Source of the DNA: Pseudomonadota bacterium
GTDB taxonomy: Bacteria > Pseudomonadota > Alphaproteobacteria > Rhizobiales > Pleomorphomonadaceae
DNA: 64,000 bases
Direction of reading: 5' to 3'
Assembly: GCA_023436885.1 (NCBI GenBank)
Contig: JAEZHI010000038.1
Span: 248,001-312,000, forward strand
In this document: positions 7,684-17,479 of the stretch, piece by piece
How the letters are laid out: each line of letters starts with the position of its first letter
Position numbering within the stretch: position 1 is the first letter of the stretch
Made by a program: the position numbers and the translations under genes
The notes under the pieces: model-generated
Databases searched by the model: none
What the model was told of the DNA's origin: nothing
The model's input: the letters and a program-made list of their open reading frames with translations, nothing else

Positions 7684-10079
7684 TGGCCGAGGAGAAGCCT
7701 CTCGTTGTTGCCGTCGCCGGTAATCCAAACTGCGGTAAGTCCACTCTCTTCAATGCATTGACCGGTGCCACGCAAAAGGTTGGCAATTGGCCTGGCGTCA
7801 CCGTCGAAAAGCGTGTCGGTCGCTTCGTTCTGGACGACCAGCCGGTGGACGTCGTTGACCTGCCTGGCGTCTATTTGATTGGAAGCGCCGATGCGGGGTC
7901 GCAGGACGAACTCGTCGCTCGCGATTTCATCCTGTCCGGCGAGGCCGATCTCGTCCTCAATATCGTCGACGCCTCCAACTTCGAACGCAATCTCTATCTT
8001 ACGACCCAGCTCATAGAGCTTGGTGTGCCGATGCTGATCGTCCTCAACATGATGGACATGGCCAAGACGGCCGGCGTCGAGATCGATATCGATGCATTGT
8101 CGGCTCGGCTCGGCTGTCCGGTGATCCCGACGGTCGCGACGCGTGGGCTTGGGCGCCAGAAACACGGCCACCATCACGCGCATCACCACCACGGACGTGG
8201 ATATGCCCTCAAGGCGGCAATTGTTGAGGCGGCCCGGACCGGAAGAAAGCCGGTTGCCCGGCCCGAACAGGATCTGTCGGTTGCCTCGGCCATTTCCGAG
8301 CTGATGCCGCTCGTCGCCGACAAGGCTCTTGCCGCAAGGGTCGATCCGGCCTGGATTGCGCTGAAGCTGATCGAAGGGGACACACTGGCCGAGGCCATTG
8401 CCGGGCCGAAGCTGACCGCCAACGTGGAACAAGCGCGCGCTGCCATCGAGGCTGCGACCGGCGAGGATGCCGATATCGTCATCGCCGATGGCCGTTATCA
8501 GTTCATCGGCGAGCTCATGGCGGGTGTCTTCCGGCAAACGAAACGGTTGTCGGCTTCGCTGTCGCAGGTGATCGACGCTGTGGTTCTCAACCGGGTGTTG
8601 GGCGTTCCGATCTTTCTGTTCGCCATGTACCTGATGTTCCTCTTCACCATCTCGGTGGGCGGCGCCTTCATCGATTTCTTCGACCAAGCCTTCGGTGCCG
8701 TTTTCGTCGATGGCTTTGGCCAGCTTCTCTCTGCTCTCGGCACGCCGCCGATCGTAGAGGCAGCGCTGGTCGGTCTGGGCTCTGGTATCCGCACGGTGTC
8801 GACCTTCGTGCCGATCATCGCCTGCCTGTTCCTGTTCCTGTCCTTCCTTGAGGACTCCGGCTACATGGCGCGCGCCGCCTTCGTCATGGATCGGGCCATG
8901 CGAGCCATCGGTTTGCCGGGCAAGTCGTTCGTGCCGCTGATCGTCGGCTTCGGTTGCAACGTGCCCGCCATCATGGCGACGCGCACGCTCGAAAGCCGTC
9001 GTGATCGCATCATGACCTCGCTGATGGCGCCCTTCATGTCCTGTGGTGCTCGCTTGCCGGTATTCGCGCTTTTTGCCGCGGCCTTCTTCCCGGTGAGCGG
9101 CCAGAACATCGTGTTCGGCCTCTATATCGTCGGGCTGGCCTTTGCCGTGCTGACCGGCCTTGTCTTGAAATCGACGCTGCTCGATGGCGAACCGACCCGC
9201 TTCGTCATGGAGCTGCCGCCCTACCATATCCCGACCCTACGCTCGGTCGCTTTCCAGGCGTGGCAACGCTTGCGCGAGTTCATTATCCGCGCCGGTCAGG
9301 TGATCGTACCAATCGTCATGGTGCTCTCCTTCCTGTCGGCGATCGGCACCGATGGCAGCATCGGCCGCGACAACACCCGCGACAGTGTTCTGGCGGTGGT
9401 GAGTCAGGAGCTCGTGCCGGTCTTCGAGCCGATGGGCGTCACCCGGGACAACTGGCCGGCTGCTGTCGGCCTGTTCACCGGCATCTTCGCCAAGGAAGCG
9501 GTTATTGGCACTCTCAACGCTCTCTACGAGCAGGTTGGTCAGGATGGCGCGCCTGCCGCCGATGCGGCCACTCCTGCCAAGGAAGAAGCGGGTCTCGGCG
9601 ACAAGCTTCTGGGAGCGCTCGCAACGATCCCCAAGAACCTTGAAGCGCTCGGAGGCAGCCTCACGGATCCGCTCGGGCTCAATGTCGGTTACGTCGATGA
9701 CAGCGCCGCCGCGGCTCAGCAGCTCGAGGTCGATGGCTCGGTGTTCGGTGCGATGCAGTCGCATTTCGGCGGAACGCCTGCTGCCTTCGCCTACATGTTG
9801 CTGATCCTGCTCTATACGCCATGCGTCGCCGCCCTCGGCGCCATGCGCCACGAGATTGGCGGCAAGTGGACGGCTTTCGCGGCGGCATGGACCACCGCCG
9901 TCGGTTATCTCGCGGCCGTTTCGTTCTATCAGGCGGCGACGTTCGCCTCTCACCCGGCCAGCTCCACACGCTGGCTGCTTGCGGCCGCGTTCATTTTCGC
10001 AGCCGGTGTTGCTGCCATGTGGATGGCGGGCCGAGCGCGCGGTCGTGCGCTCGCCGCGCACGCGCAGCCGGCGGAGTAA
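7683..10079 (+). CDS. feoB: FeoB, ferrous iron transporter with GTPase domain
   Basis: 798-residue inner-membrane Fe(II) transporter. The N-terminal G domain shows G1 (GNPNCGKST, residues 13-21), G3 DLPG and G4 NMMD. A striking His-rich stretch (HGHHHAHHHHG) lies near residue 161, just after the G domain. The membrane part has the two Gate domains with the conserved Cys segments VGFGCNVPAIMATR and MSCGARLPVFALFAAAFF and ends in a hydrophobic C-terminus. The gene overlaps feoA and is followed by a feoC-like gene with a TAATG junction, so the three form an operon. Expression is probably induced by low oxygen or iron limitation; the long upstream gap may contain the control sites. Confidence 0.95.
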   Translation: MAEEKPLVVAVAGNPNCGKSTLFNALTGATQKVGNWPGVTVEKRVGRFVLDDQPVDVVDLPGVYLIGSADAGSQDELVARDFILSGEADLVLNIVDASNFERNLYLTTQLIELGVPMLIVLNMMDMAKTAGVEIDIDALSARLGCPVIPTVATRGLGRQKHGHHHAHHHHGRGYALKAAIVEAARTGRKPVARPEQDLSVASAISELMPLVADKALAARVDPAWIALKLIEGDTLAEAIAGPKLTANVEQARAAIEAATGEDADIVIADGRYQFIGELMAGVFRQTKRLSASLSQVIDAVVLNRVLGVPIFLFAMYLMFLFTISVGGAFIDFFDQAFGAVFVDGFGQLLSALGTPPIVEAALVGLGSGIRTVSTFVPIIACLFLFLSFLEDSGYMARAAFVMDRAMRAIGLPGKSFVPLIVGFGCNVPAIMATRTLESRRDRIMTSLMAPFMSCGARLPVFALFAAAFFPVSGQNIVFGLYIVGLAFAVLTGLVLKSTLLDGEPTRFVMELPPYHIPTLRSVAFQAWQRLREFIIRAGQVIVPIVMVLSFLSAIGTDGSIGRDNTRDSVLAVVSQELVPVFEPMGVTRDNWPAAVGLFTGIFAKEAVIGTLNALYEQVGQDGAPAADAATPAKEEAGLGDKLLGALATIPKNLEALGGSLTDPLGLNVGYVDDSAAAAQQLEVDGSVFGAMQSHFGGTPAAFAYMLLILLYTPCVAALGAMRHEIGGKWTAFAAAWTTAVGYLAAVSFYQAATFASHPASSTRWLLAAAFIFAAGVAAMWMAGRARGRALAAHAQPAE

Positions 10080-10084
10080 TGCCC

Positions 10085-10330
10085 ATGATGACACCATCCA
10101 ACGTTCGCGATTACCTGAGGGAACGTGGCAGTGCGCCACTCTCCGATGTCGCGATGCACTTCGATGCCGGCGAGAGTGCCGTCCGCTCAGTCATCGATCT
10201 CTGGATCGCCAAGGGTAAGGTACGCGCCCTGTCTGCCGGCGCCGGCTGTGCCAAGGCCGGGACCTGTGGTTGCTCCTGCAAGGCCGAAGACATCTTCGAA
10301 TGGGTCGGCGACCAGCGGATGGTCGGCTAA
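10085..10330 (+). CDS. FeoC-like winged-helix protein with Cys cluster
   Basis: About 81 residues. The N-terminal part (MTPSNVRDYLRERGSAPLSDVAMHF) resembles the winged-helix fold of FeoC. The C-terminal half carries closely spaced cysteines (CAKAGTCGCSC) similar to the [4Fe-4S]-binding loop of FeoC. Start ATG 10085 has GGAG 8 bases upstream, inside the end of feoB; ATG 10079, overlapping the feoB stop, is an alternative. The longer frame from 9821 runs inside feoB and is rejected. FeoC proteins are thought to stabilise FeoB or to sense oxygen or iron through the cluster; that role here is inferred from sequence and position. Confidence 0.75.
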   Translation: MMTPSNVRDYLRERGSAPLSDVAMHFDAGESAVRSVIDLWIAKGKVRALSAGAGCAKAGTCGCSCKAEDIFEWVGDQRMVG

Positions 10331-10350
10331 GCAACCTTTTCAGACAACAA

Positions 10351-10385
10351 AAAACCCCGGCTACGCCAAGCGAAGCCGGGGTTTT
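10351..10385. terminator. Bidirectional intrinsic terminator between feo operon and trxA
   Basis: Perfect 12-bp stem AAAACCCCGGCT (10351-10362) / AGCCGGGGTTTT (10374-10385) with an 11-base loop, giving T-runs on both strands. It lies 20 bases after feoC on the plus strand and 18 bases after the trxA stop on the minus strand, so it can end both convergent transcripts. Confidence 0.9.
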
Positions 10386-10403
10386 GTTTATCTAGATCGA
10401 CTC

Positions 10404-10724
10404 TTAGATGGCGGCCTTGATCCAGGCGGCGAGATCGCTCTTCGGGGCAGCGCCAACCTTCATGGCAGCCGGCTCGCCGTCCTTGAAGATGATCAGCGTC
10501 GGGATCGAGCGGACGCCGTACTTCATCGCCGTGTTGCCGTTCTCGTCGACATTGAGCTTGGCGATGGTGATCTTCCCATCGAGCTCGCCGGCGATCTCAT
10601 CGAGGGCCGGGGCGATCATGCGGCAAGGGCCGCACCACTCGGCCCAGAAGTCCACGAGAACCGGGGTCGACGAGCCAAGCACGTCGGTGGGGAACGACTG
10701 ATCGGTAACTTTCTTGGTCGACAT
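10404..10724 (-). CDS. trxA: Thioredoxin
   Basis: 106-residue cytoplasmic thioredoxin, the usual length, with the active site WAEWCGPCRMIAP (WCGPC) and the conserved cis-proline loop RSIPTLIIFKDG. It reduces protein disulfides using thioredoxin reductase. ATG 10724 was chosen because AGAGG lies 7 bases upstream; the frame extension to 10763 is not part of the family. There are 192 bases to addA upstream on the same strand, with TTGACG hexamers on the minus strand at 10899-10904 and 10811-10816 that could be -35 elements, so trxA probably also has its own promoter. Confidence 0.95.
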   Translation of the reverse strand: MSTKKVTDQSFPTDVLGSSTPVLVDFWAEWCGPCRMIAPALDEIAGELDGKITIAKLNVDENGNTAMKYGVRSIPTLIIFKDGEPAAMKVGAAPKSDLAAWIKAAI

Positions 10725-10916
10725 GGCGGACCTCTCAAGCTGAGCAACGCGGTACCGACTCATGTCCAGACCGCGTCTGTTGGCTGAAAGCTAAGGAGCG
10801 GACCCCGAAGCGTCAAGCGTGGCCAAAGCGGGGCCACCGTGAACAGACTGTTCCTGGCAGCATGTGGTTTCCAATAAAACAAAGAGTTAGGCCAAAACCG
10901 TCAACGAACTCTTGTT

Positions 10917-13900
10917 TTAGATACCACCATCGATTTCGCTTTCGTGATCGACGGGCGGAGCGCCAGCGTCCACGGCTTGAAGATATGCTTCCAGTGCTGC
11001 ATCGAGGTCGGCAGCAGCCACTTCGTCAAACCGCGCGGTCGCGGTCCACAAAATGGCTGCGCGCACCGGGCGTCCCGGCCAGAGATGGCCGAGTACGGCG
11101 CGATAAAGAGCAAGCTGCAGAACATAACGCTGCGGCACGCCTGGCGGTGGCCGGACCGCCGTCTTGTAATCGACGATCATCACCGCCTCGGGCCCAACCA
11201 GCAAGCGGTCGACGCTGCCGGTGACGGCGACATCACGCCCGGCTGGTGTCTTGAGATTTCCTGCTATCGAGGCTTCGGCGCGGGCCGCGAACGAGAAAAG
11301 CGGGGCGAGGTCGTGCCTCGCCATGAGCGCGACGATGCTTCCCGCAAGGGTATTCCGATCCGTCTCCGAAAACTCAGGAAGGAAGCGTGCGAGATAAGCC
11401 TCGGCAGTCGTTGCGCGTGCCTCCGGCTCGATATCGGGAAGAAGCTCGAAAAGGCGATGCAGCACCGTACCTCGCGCTGCAGCCTCCCGGTCAAATGTTT
11501 GAGCGGTCAGCCCGTTCTGGTCGGAGATGGCGGCACGCGACGGCGCTACGCTGGTGACGGCTGGTTGCTCTTCGGAGGCTTTGCGCGTGAGCCAGTCGGG
11601 CAGGGGGGGCGCTTCCCTGACCGTGCTGAGCGCCGATTGGGCCGGAACTGGCGGCTCTTCATCCTTTGCGCGCCAACGCCAGGCCAGAACATGACCGTCT
11701 TGATCCTTCACCGTTTCGGCATCCGCGCCAAGGGCTGCCTCCACGAGCCCGTGCCAACGGCGGTCGGCTCCCTCCTCGGCGCCCTTGAGGCCTGCAACGA
11801 TCAGTCGGTCGCGAGCGCGGGTCAAACCGACGTACAGCAAGCGACGATATTCCTCTTCCTGCGCCGCAATGAAGGCTCCCGCCGCAGCCTCGACCGGAGC
11901 GGGGCGAAAAGCGCCACTTTGCCGCCAGACAATGGGTGGATTCGGACCGTCGCTCACGGCCAGCACATCCGGCAGGTTCTTTTCGCTGGCCGGTTTGTCA
12001 CCGGGGTCGACCAGGAACACGATTGGCGCTTCGAGGCCCTTCGAGCCATGCACGGTCATGACGCGAACTTCATCGCGCTCGGCGTCGAGCTCGCGGCGAA
12101 TGAGTTCGCCTCCCTTGGCGAGCCGATCGATGAAGCCATTGAGGCCCGCGGCCTCTTCTCCCTCGTAGGCGAGCGCCAGTGCCAGCAACTCGTCGATGAC
12201 TTCGTCCGCTTCACGTCCAAAACGCGCCCGGTAGGCGGCTCGCCCACCGTCTGGCCCGACGAGGCGTGACAGGAAGACAAAAGGCTCGCCACGATCGGCA
12301 CGGCTCATCCAGAGCAAAACGCTGGCTCGCAGCCTTCGAGCATCGGCGTCCCCTCCCGCCGCCTGCTGCACGACTGAGTCCCAGAGCCTGCCAGATCGCC
12401 CATGAGCGAGACGGAACAGGGCCTCCTCGGAGAGGCCGACTAGAGGCGATTTGGCCACGGTTGCGAGAGTGAGATCATCCTCCGGCATCAGCGCGACGCG
12501 TGCGGCGGCCAGCAGGTCTTGGGTGACGATATGGCCAACCACGTCGAGCCGATCGGCGCCAGCCACTGCCACGCCACGCTGCTTGAGGGACCGGTTGGCG
12601 GCTTCGACGAAGGCGCCGCGTTTGCGGACGAGCACCAGCACATCGCCCGGCCTGATTAAGGCACCTGTTGCAGCGATGCGTGCGCCCGACCGTAACCACC
12701 CGGCGACCTCGTCGGCAATCCGGGCAGCAAGGCGCACCGCAGGGCTTGCGGTAGCCGTGGCGTCGACGGGATCTTCCCAGTTTCCTGGCGGCGGCACAGG
12801 CAGTTTTTCAACCGCCGGCCAAAGTTCCACCAGACCCGGCTCCCGGCCACGCACCGTTTCATGAACGGTCGGGCCGGCGTCGGTCGAGAGCCCCGCGTGC
12901 GCGGTTGGGGAGCGGAACACCGCGTCGACGGCGCCGACGACCGCTGCCGTCGAGCGGAAGGACAGCGTGAGGCGCAGATCGTGAACCGGCAGGCCCGCGT
13001 CGGAGAGGCGCCGACCCAGCGTCTGCCGGGTCAGGCCGAACAGATGGGGTGCCGCGCCCTGGAAGGAATAGATCGACTGCTTCTCGTCGCCGACCGCGAA
13101 AACAGTGCGCCGACGCCCGGACCGAGCTCCTTCGCCGGCTGAAAATTCACCGGTCAGCGCCTCGACGATTTGCCACTGGCGCGGCGAAGTGTCCTGCGCC
13201 TCATCGACCAGAACGTGGTCGAGCCCTTCGTCGAGCTTGTACTGGACCCATTCCGTGGCGTCTGAGCGCGACAGGAGCGCAGCGGCCCGGCCGATCAGAT
13301 CATCGAAATCGAGAAGGCCGCGCCGTGCCTTTCGAGCCTCGATCAAGCCGATCAGCCGGTCTGCCAGCCGGATGAGCGCGGCGCTGCGCGTTCCCCAGAG
13401 GGTCGCCGAGAGGGCGCGCTCTAGCTCCAGAATCCGCTCAGCCTCTCGCTCGAAGCGCTCCGCTGCTTCAGGCATGGCATCAAGGATATCCTTGGTGAAG
13501 GTGCGCTTGCGCGGCTCTCCCTTGCCGGTCAAAAACAGGTTTCGCCACAGGGGGCGTTTCGCTTCGGCATCGGCGGCGAGTGCTGCGCGAAAACCGTCGG
13601 CAAGCGCCGGCATGGACTTCGATTTCGAGGCGTCGAGCCGATCGATAAGCTGGCTCAGGAATGGCCCTGAGAAATAGGGCGACCTGCCGATCTCTTCGAT
13701 CAGGCTTTCTGCGCTCGCGCCCTTTGGGGCACCGAGCACTTCAGGAAGGGATGCAAGCGCCTCATCGACCGATGGCGCGCCGCCAAAGAAAGCGGCCAGC
13801 TCCTCTCGGGCCGAGACTACGGCTCGGAGCGCCCGGTCAAGTGCCTCATCGTCGGCGATGGCGACCAGCTCCGACAGCGCCCGTCCCTCCGGGCTGTCCG

Positions 13901-14411
13901 GATGGGCCGAACAGGCGGACAGGAGTTCGGCGCGGGCCTCGGTGTAGAGCTCCTTGGCCCTGGTATCATCGAGCACCCGGAAACGGCCGTCGAGACCTGC
14001 CTCGAGCGGGAAGCGCTGCAACAGGGCTTCGGCAAACGCGTGAATGGTCTGGATCTTGAGGCCGCCAGGTGTCTCGATGGCACGTGCAAACAGCCGTCGA
14101 GCCGGTGCCAGTCGGTTCGGCGCGACCGGCTTTCCCTCAAGCTCCGAGAGGACGCGCGTGAGTTCTTCATCGGTTAAGCCGGCCCAGCGGCCGAGCTCCT
14201 CGAAAATGCGCCCGGACATTTCCGCGGCCGCCGCCTTGGTGAAGGTCAGGCAGAGGATCCGGCCCGGATCGACACCATCGAGCAGCAGGCGGATGACGCG
14301 CCTTGTCAGCACCCATGTCTTGCCAGAGCCGGCATTGGCCGACACGAAGGCGGAGGCGGCCGGATCGGTGGCAAGGAGCTGTGCCTGGCGGGTTGCGGCC
14401 GGAATCTTCAT
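10917..14411 (-). CDS. addA: AddA, helicase-nuclease subunit for double-strand-break repair
   Basis: 1164-residue UvrD/RecB-type ATP-dependent helicase with a C-terminal nuclease, partner of AddB in processing DNA double-strand breaks for RecA-dependent recombination. Motifs: Walker A ANAGSGKT (residues 25-32), helicase motif II DEAQDTSPRQ, GLTRARDRLIVAG (motif VI region), and the PD-(D/E)xK nuclease signature with VDYKT near residue 1080. The start codon overlaps the addB stop by 4 bases (ATGA), so the two subunits are translationally coupled. It is the last gene of the divL-tsaE-murU-addB-addA run. Confidence 0.95.
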   Translation of the reverse strand: MKIPAATRQAQLLATDPAASAFVSANAGSGKTWVLTRRVIRLLLDGVDPGRILCLTFTKAAAAEMSGRIFEELGRWAGLTDEELTRVLSELEGKPVAPNRLAPARRLFARAIETPGGLKIQTIHAFAEALLQRFPLEAGLDGRFRVLDDTRAKELYTEARAELLSACSAHPDSPEGRALSELVAIADDEALDRALRAVVSAREELAAFFGGAPSVDEALASLPEVLGAPKGASAESLIEEIGRSPYFSGPFLSQLIDRLDASKSKSMPALADGFRAALAADAEAKRPLWRNLFLTGKGEPRKRTFTKDILDAMPEAAERFEREAERILELERALSATLWGTRSAALIRLADRLIGLIEARKARRGLLDFDDLIGRAAALLSRSDATEWVQYKLDEGLDHVLVDEAQDTSPRQWQIVEALTGEFSAGEGARSGRRRTVFAVGDEKQSIYSFQGAAPHLFGLTRQTLGRRLSDAGLPVHDLRLTLSFRSTAAVVGAVDAVFRSPTAHAGLSTDAGPTVHETVRGREPGLVELWPAVEKLPVPPPGNWEDPVDATATASPAVRLAARIADEVAGWLRSGARIAATGALIRPGDVLVLVRKRGAFVEAANRSLKQRGVAVAGADRLDVVGHIVTQDLLAAARVALMPEDDLTLATVAKSPLVGLSEEALFRLAHGRSGRLWDSVVQQAAGGDADARRLRASVLLWMSRADRGEPFVFLSRLVGPDGGRAAYRARFGREADEVIDELLALALAYEGEEAAGLNGFIDRLAKGGELIRRELDAERDEVRVMTVHGSKGLEAPIVFLVDPGDKPASEKNLPDVLAVSDGPNPPIVWRQSGAFRPAPVEAAAGAFIAAQEEEYRRLLYVGLTRARDRLIVAGLKGAEEGADRRWHGLVEAALGADAETVKDQDGHVLAWRWRAKDEEPPVPAQSALSTVREAPPLPDWLTRKASEEQPAVTSVAPSRAAISDQNGLTAQTFDREAAARGTVLHRLFELLPDIEPEARATTAEAYLARFLPEFSETDRNTLAGSIVALMARHDLAPLFSFAARAEASIAGNLKTPAGRDVAVTGSVDRLLVGPEAVMIVDYKTAVRPPPGVPQRYVLQLALYRAVLGHLWPGRPVRAAILWTATARFDEVAAADLDAALEAYLQAVDAGAPPVDHESEIDGGI

Positions 14412-17400
14412 TCCTCGCCTCCGTCGTCCTCAATGCTCCATTCGCTGACCCGGGCGAGGTGATCGTAGTCGCCCTTGTCCGTCTTGCGGAAAGGTCTTGC
14501 ACGCGAAAGGTAGCCGCGGTTCGGATCGGCGTAGGCGCGGATGAGTCCCCGAAGGCGCGCCTCGGCCTCGGCGATGGTCTGTTCAAGCGTCACCGGTTCG
14601 CCGCCACGCGGTGCATGGCCGGTATAGCTTTCGATTTCGTCGCGTCCCTCAAGGCCACGCAGCACCACATGCACCAGCTCCGCCGCCTCGCGCGCACCCG
14701 AAAGCCGCTGGAAGCCGCCGTGCCGGGCTATCGTGGCTTCGAGCGGTAGCTGCGGCGTCAACTGAGCGGCAATCTGCGCCGCCGTTGGGGCTCGTCCCGT
14801 CTTGAAGTCGATGATGGAAACGCGTCCATCCTCTTCGATGTCGATCCGGTCAGCACGGCCTGTCAGTGTGAAATGCTCCGTGACCTTGAAGCTGCCCTCG
14901 ATTTCCGGATGTCGGGCGAGCGGAGCCCGCTTGGCCTCAAACTCCAGCACGATGAAACGGGCCAGTGCCTGAAAACGCGGCCACCAGAGCGCATGTACTT
15001 CCGGATGATTGGCGAGCGCTTCGGAAAAGCGTTCACGGGCAAATTCGACCAACGCATCGACAGCCTTCTCGTCCCATGGCGCTTCCCATCCGGCTACGAA
15101 ATTGGCGAGGACGTCGTGGACGAGCGTGCCGCGCGTTCCGAAATCCGGCGTCTCTCCGAATTCGTCGAGCGGCCTCAGCTTCAGGACCCGCTTGGCGTAA
15201 ATGGCATAGGGATCGCGGATCAGCGTTTCGATGTCGGTGACCGGCAGCATGCGCGGCCTTGCCGCAAGTGGTGGCGTTGGATTGGGGCGGCCAGCGCGCG
15301 CAACCTGCGGCTGGTCGTCGAGCCGGCGCGCCCAGTCGAGAAACCGTGCGCCGCGTGCCTCCATGGCGGCTGTCCGCACGGGGCCGATAAGGCTCGTCAG
15401 GCGTTGCAGGAAACGCGTCGGCACGGTAGGCGCGCCGCCACGCCGGGCTGAGCGGATCAGCACCGTATCGGGTGCGCCGAGTGCGGCGGAAAAATCGTGG
15501 GCCGACAGACCGATGCGGACTTCCGGCGGACTGAGGCCAAGACCGGCGCGCATTGGCCGGGACAGCCAGGCTCCGGTATCGGTCACCGGCGGGAAGACGC
15601 CCTCATCAAGCCCGACGAGAACCAGCCGATCGGTGGGCAGAAGACGCGCTTCAATCGGGCCCGTCGCTAGGATGCGGGCATGGCGGCTCGGCGTCAACAC
15701 CAGCACATTGCCGATTAGTGCGCGCAGGACAGGGGCAAAGTCGGGGCTGGCGAGCGTGAGATCGGCATCGGGCGCGCGAATGTGATCGTCGACGACCGAC
15801 AGCAACTCTCGTTCGGCCCGGGTTGGTTCCTCTGGCGCCTCTTCGGGGCGCCGGGTGACCTGGTCCAGGCTTTCGCGCAAGGCGCGCAGGAAGTCAGCAA
15901 GCGTCGGTGCCGGAAGGGTTGCGGTGGTCACGAGCGGCGTCATGGCCTCGGCGAACGCGTTTGCCAGAGCCAGCGCATCCGACAGAATGATGTCCGTCTC
16001 GCCGGTAAACGACCTTTGCTTTTCTTCCAGCGCCCGCAAAGCGCTTGTGATAGCGGCGGCACCGCCCGACAGACGTGGTCCTCTCAGTACCTTGCGCGCG
16101 ATCAGCCGCCCGGCTGGTCTGACCCGCGTGGGGAGCCAGCCGAAACGCGCCTCGGGATGGCCGAGAATGGCCGCCACTTTGACCGGCGGAAAGTCCTCGG
16201 TTGCCGCCTCGGCAAGCAGCAGGGCCAACTGGCCGTAGGGTGTTTGCGGCAGCGGTTGGCCGGCGGTGTCCTCCACCTCGATGCCGAAACGTTCAAGTTC
16301 GGCGACGACGCGCCGGATAATGGTGCGGTCGGGTGTAACGAGGATCGACCGCGCGTCCGGATTCTCGAGACACTGACGGACGGCGATGGCCGCGGCCAGC
16401 GCCTCTTCGGCCTCGTTGGCGGCGATAGCGAGCGACACCTTCGCAAGGGCCGCGTCCGTTACATCGGCGTTGGCATCGAGGGCCGCCGCATGTTGAGGCC
16501 ACTGGTCGGTGACGGCCGCCGGTACCAGGGCCCGCCGGATGATATCGGCGCGGGCGGCTTCCGTCGTCGTCGGCGCGCCCAGTTCATCGATCGCCGCCCG
16601 TTCGACGTCCAGGCGTTCGACGAGACGGTTCATGGTGTGCTCGGGATGAGCGCAATCGAAAATGCTGGCCGCAATCGTCTCGGCCGGTGCGCCGATATTG
16701 AGCCCCGGCAGCACGAGCGCGCCTTGCGGCAGCGACAATACGGCTGCCATCAGATCGGCGGTGCTTGGCACCGAGCCGGTCGAACCCGCGATGATGACCG
16801 GCCCGGAGGGAGGGGCTACCTTCCATCGGGCAATCGTGCCTTCCACCATCGCTCGGTGGAAAGCTCCGCCGCCCATCTGGCCTCGCTCCGCAATGGCGGC
16901 CGGCAAGGCCTCGATGGCAATCTTCAGGAAATTCAGCGATAGCTGCCACCAGGCGGCGTAATCGTCGGGAACCAGGCTGTCGAGCTTGCTCCAATCGACG
17001 TTTTCGAGCTCTGCCTGATCGAGGAGGCTGAGCAGGTCGGCGGAAAGATTGAGCGCTTCAGCCGGTGAGCCTGGAACCGCCACCGGCTGACCCGACGGTG
17101 TCAGCAACTGATCGGCCTTGACCTGCTCGCGCCAGTGGCTGACGAGGCGGGCCAGCATCAGCCGCCTTTCGGCCGCAGCGATCACCGGCGGCAGATGGAG
17201 CGCCTCTGGAGCCAGCAGATCGTCCTCGGCGTCCAGGACGTCGGATATGGCGAGGATACGCGGCAATATTGCCGCTCCGCCGCCGAAAGCATCGCGGAAG
17301 GCTTGCTTCAGAGCCGTGCCGGCCCGGCGCGTCGGCAGGTAGATGTTGACGTCGGCAAGGTCCAGCGGGCGATCACGATAGACCTGCCCGTCGATCAGAC

Positions 17401-17476
17401 GGCCATCGAGAAGCGCTTCGGCCAGCGTGGCGAGGAAGGGCGCTCCGGTATGGATCGTGAAGACGCGCCCAGCCAT
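14408..17476 (-). CDS. addB: AddB, double-strand-break repair subunit (alphaproteobacterial type)
   Basis: 1022-residue partner of AddA. The degenerate helicase-like N-terminal part begins VFTIHTGAPFLATLAEALLDG. The C-terminal RecB-like nuclease domain has GRADRIDIEEDGRVSIIDFKTG, with the IIDFKTG core near residue 887. I see no group of four cysteines around this nuclease domain, so the Fe-S cluster known from Firmicutes AddB appears to be absent. The gene starts 3 bases after the murU-like stop and overlaps addA by 4 bases, indicating one polycistronic message. Confidence 0.93.
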   Translation of the reverse strand: MAGRVFTIHTGAPFLATLAEALLDGRLIDGQVYRDRPLDLADVNIYLPTRRAGTALKQAFRDAFGGGAAILPRILAISDVLDAEDDLLAPEALHLPPVIAAAERRLMLARLVSHWREQVKADQLLTPSGQPVAVPGSPAEALNLSADLLSLLDQAELENVDWSKLDSLVPDDYAAWWQLSLNFLKIAIEALPAAIAERGQMGGGAFHRAMVEGTIARWKVAPPSGPVIIAGSTGSVPSTADLMAAVLSLPQGALVLPGLNIGAPAETIAASIFDCAHPEHTMNRLVERLDVERAAIDELGAPTTTEAARADIIRRALVPAAVTDQWPQHAAALDANADVTDAALAKVSLAIAANEAEEALAAAIAVRQCLENPDARSILVTPDRTIIRRVVAELERFGIEVEDTAGQPLPQTPYGQLALLLAEAATEDFPPVKVAAILGHPEARFGWLPTRVRPAGRLIARKVLRGPRLSGGAAAITSALRALEEKQRSFTGETDIILSDALALANAFAEAMTPLVTTATLPAPTLADFLRALRESLDQVTRRPEEAPEEPTRAERELLSVVDDHIRAPDADLTLASPDFAPVLRALIGNVLVLTPSRHARILATGPIEARLLPTDRLVLVGLDEGVFPPVTDTGAWLSRPMRAGLGLSPPEVRIGLSAHDFSAALGAPDTVLIRSARRGGAPTVPTRFLQRLTSLIGPVRTAAMEARGARFLDWARRLDDQPQVARAGRPNPTPPLAARPRMLPVTDIETLIRDPYAIYAKRVLKLRPLDEFGETPDFGTRGTLVHDVLANFVAGWEAPWDEKAVDALVEFARERFSEALANHPEVHALWWPRFQALARFIVLEFEAKRAPLARHPEIEGSFKVTEHFTLTGRADRIDIEEDGRVSIIDFKTGRAPTAAQIAAQLTPQLPLEATIARHGGFQRLSGAREAAELVHVVLRGLEGRDEIESYTGHAPRGGEPVTLEQTIAEAEARLRGLIRAYADPNRGYLSRARPFRKTDKGDYDHLARVSEWSIEDDGGEE

Positions 17477-17479
17477 TGC

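Noticed and set aside
7524..9227. 567-codon minus-strand frame opposite feoB
   Set aside because: Antisense to strong FeoB motifs; its Arg/His/Asp-rich composition is typical of a shadow frame.
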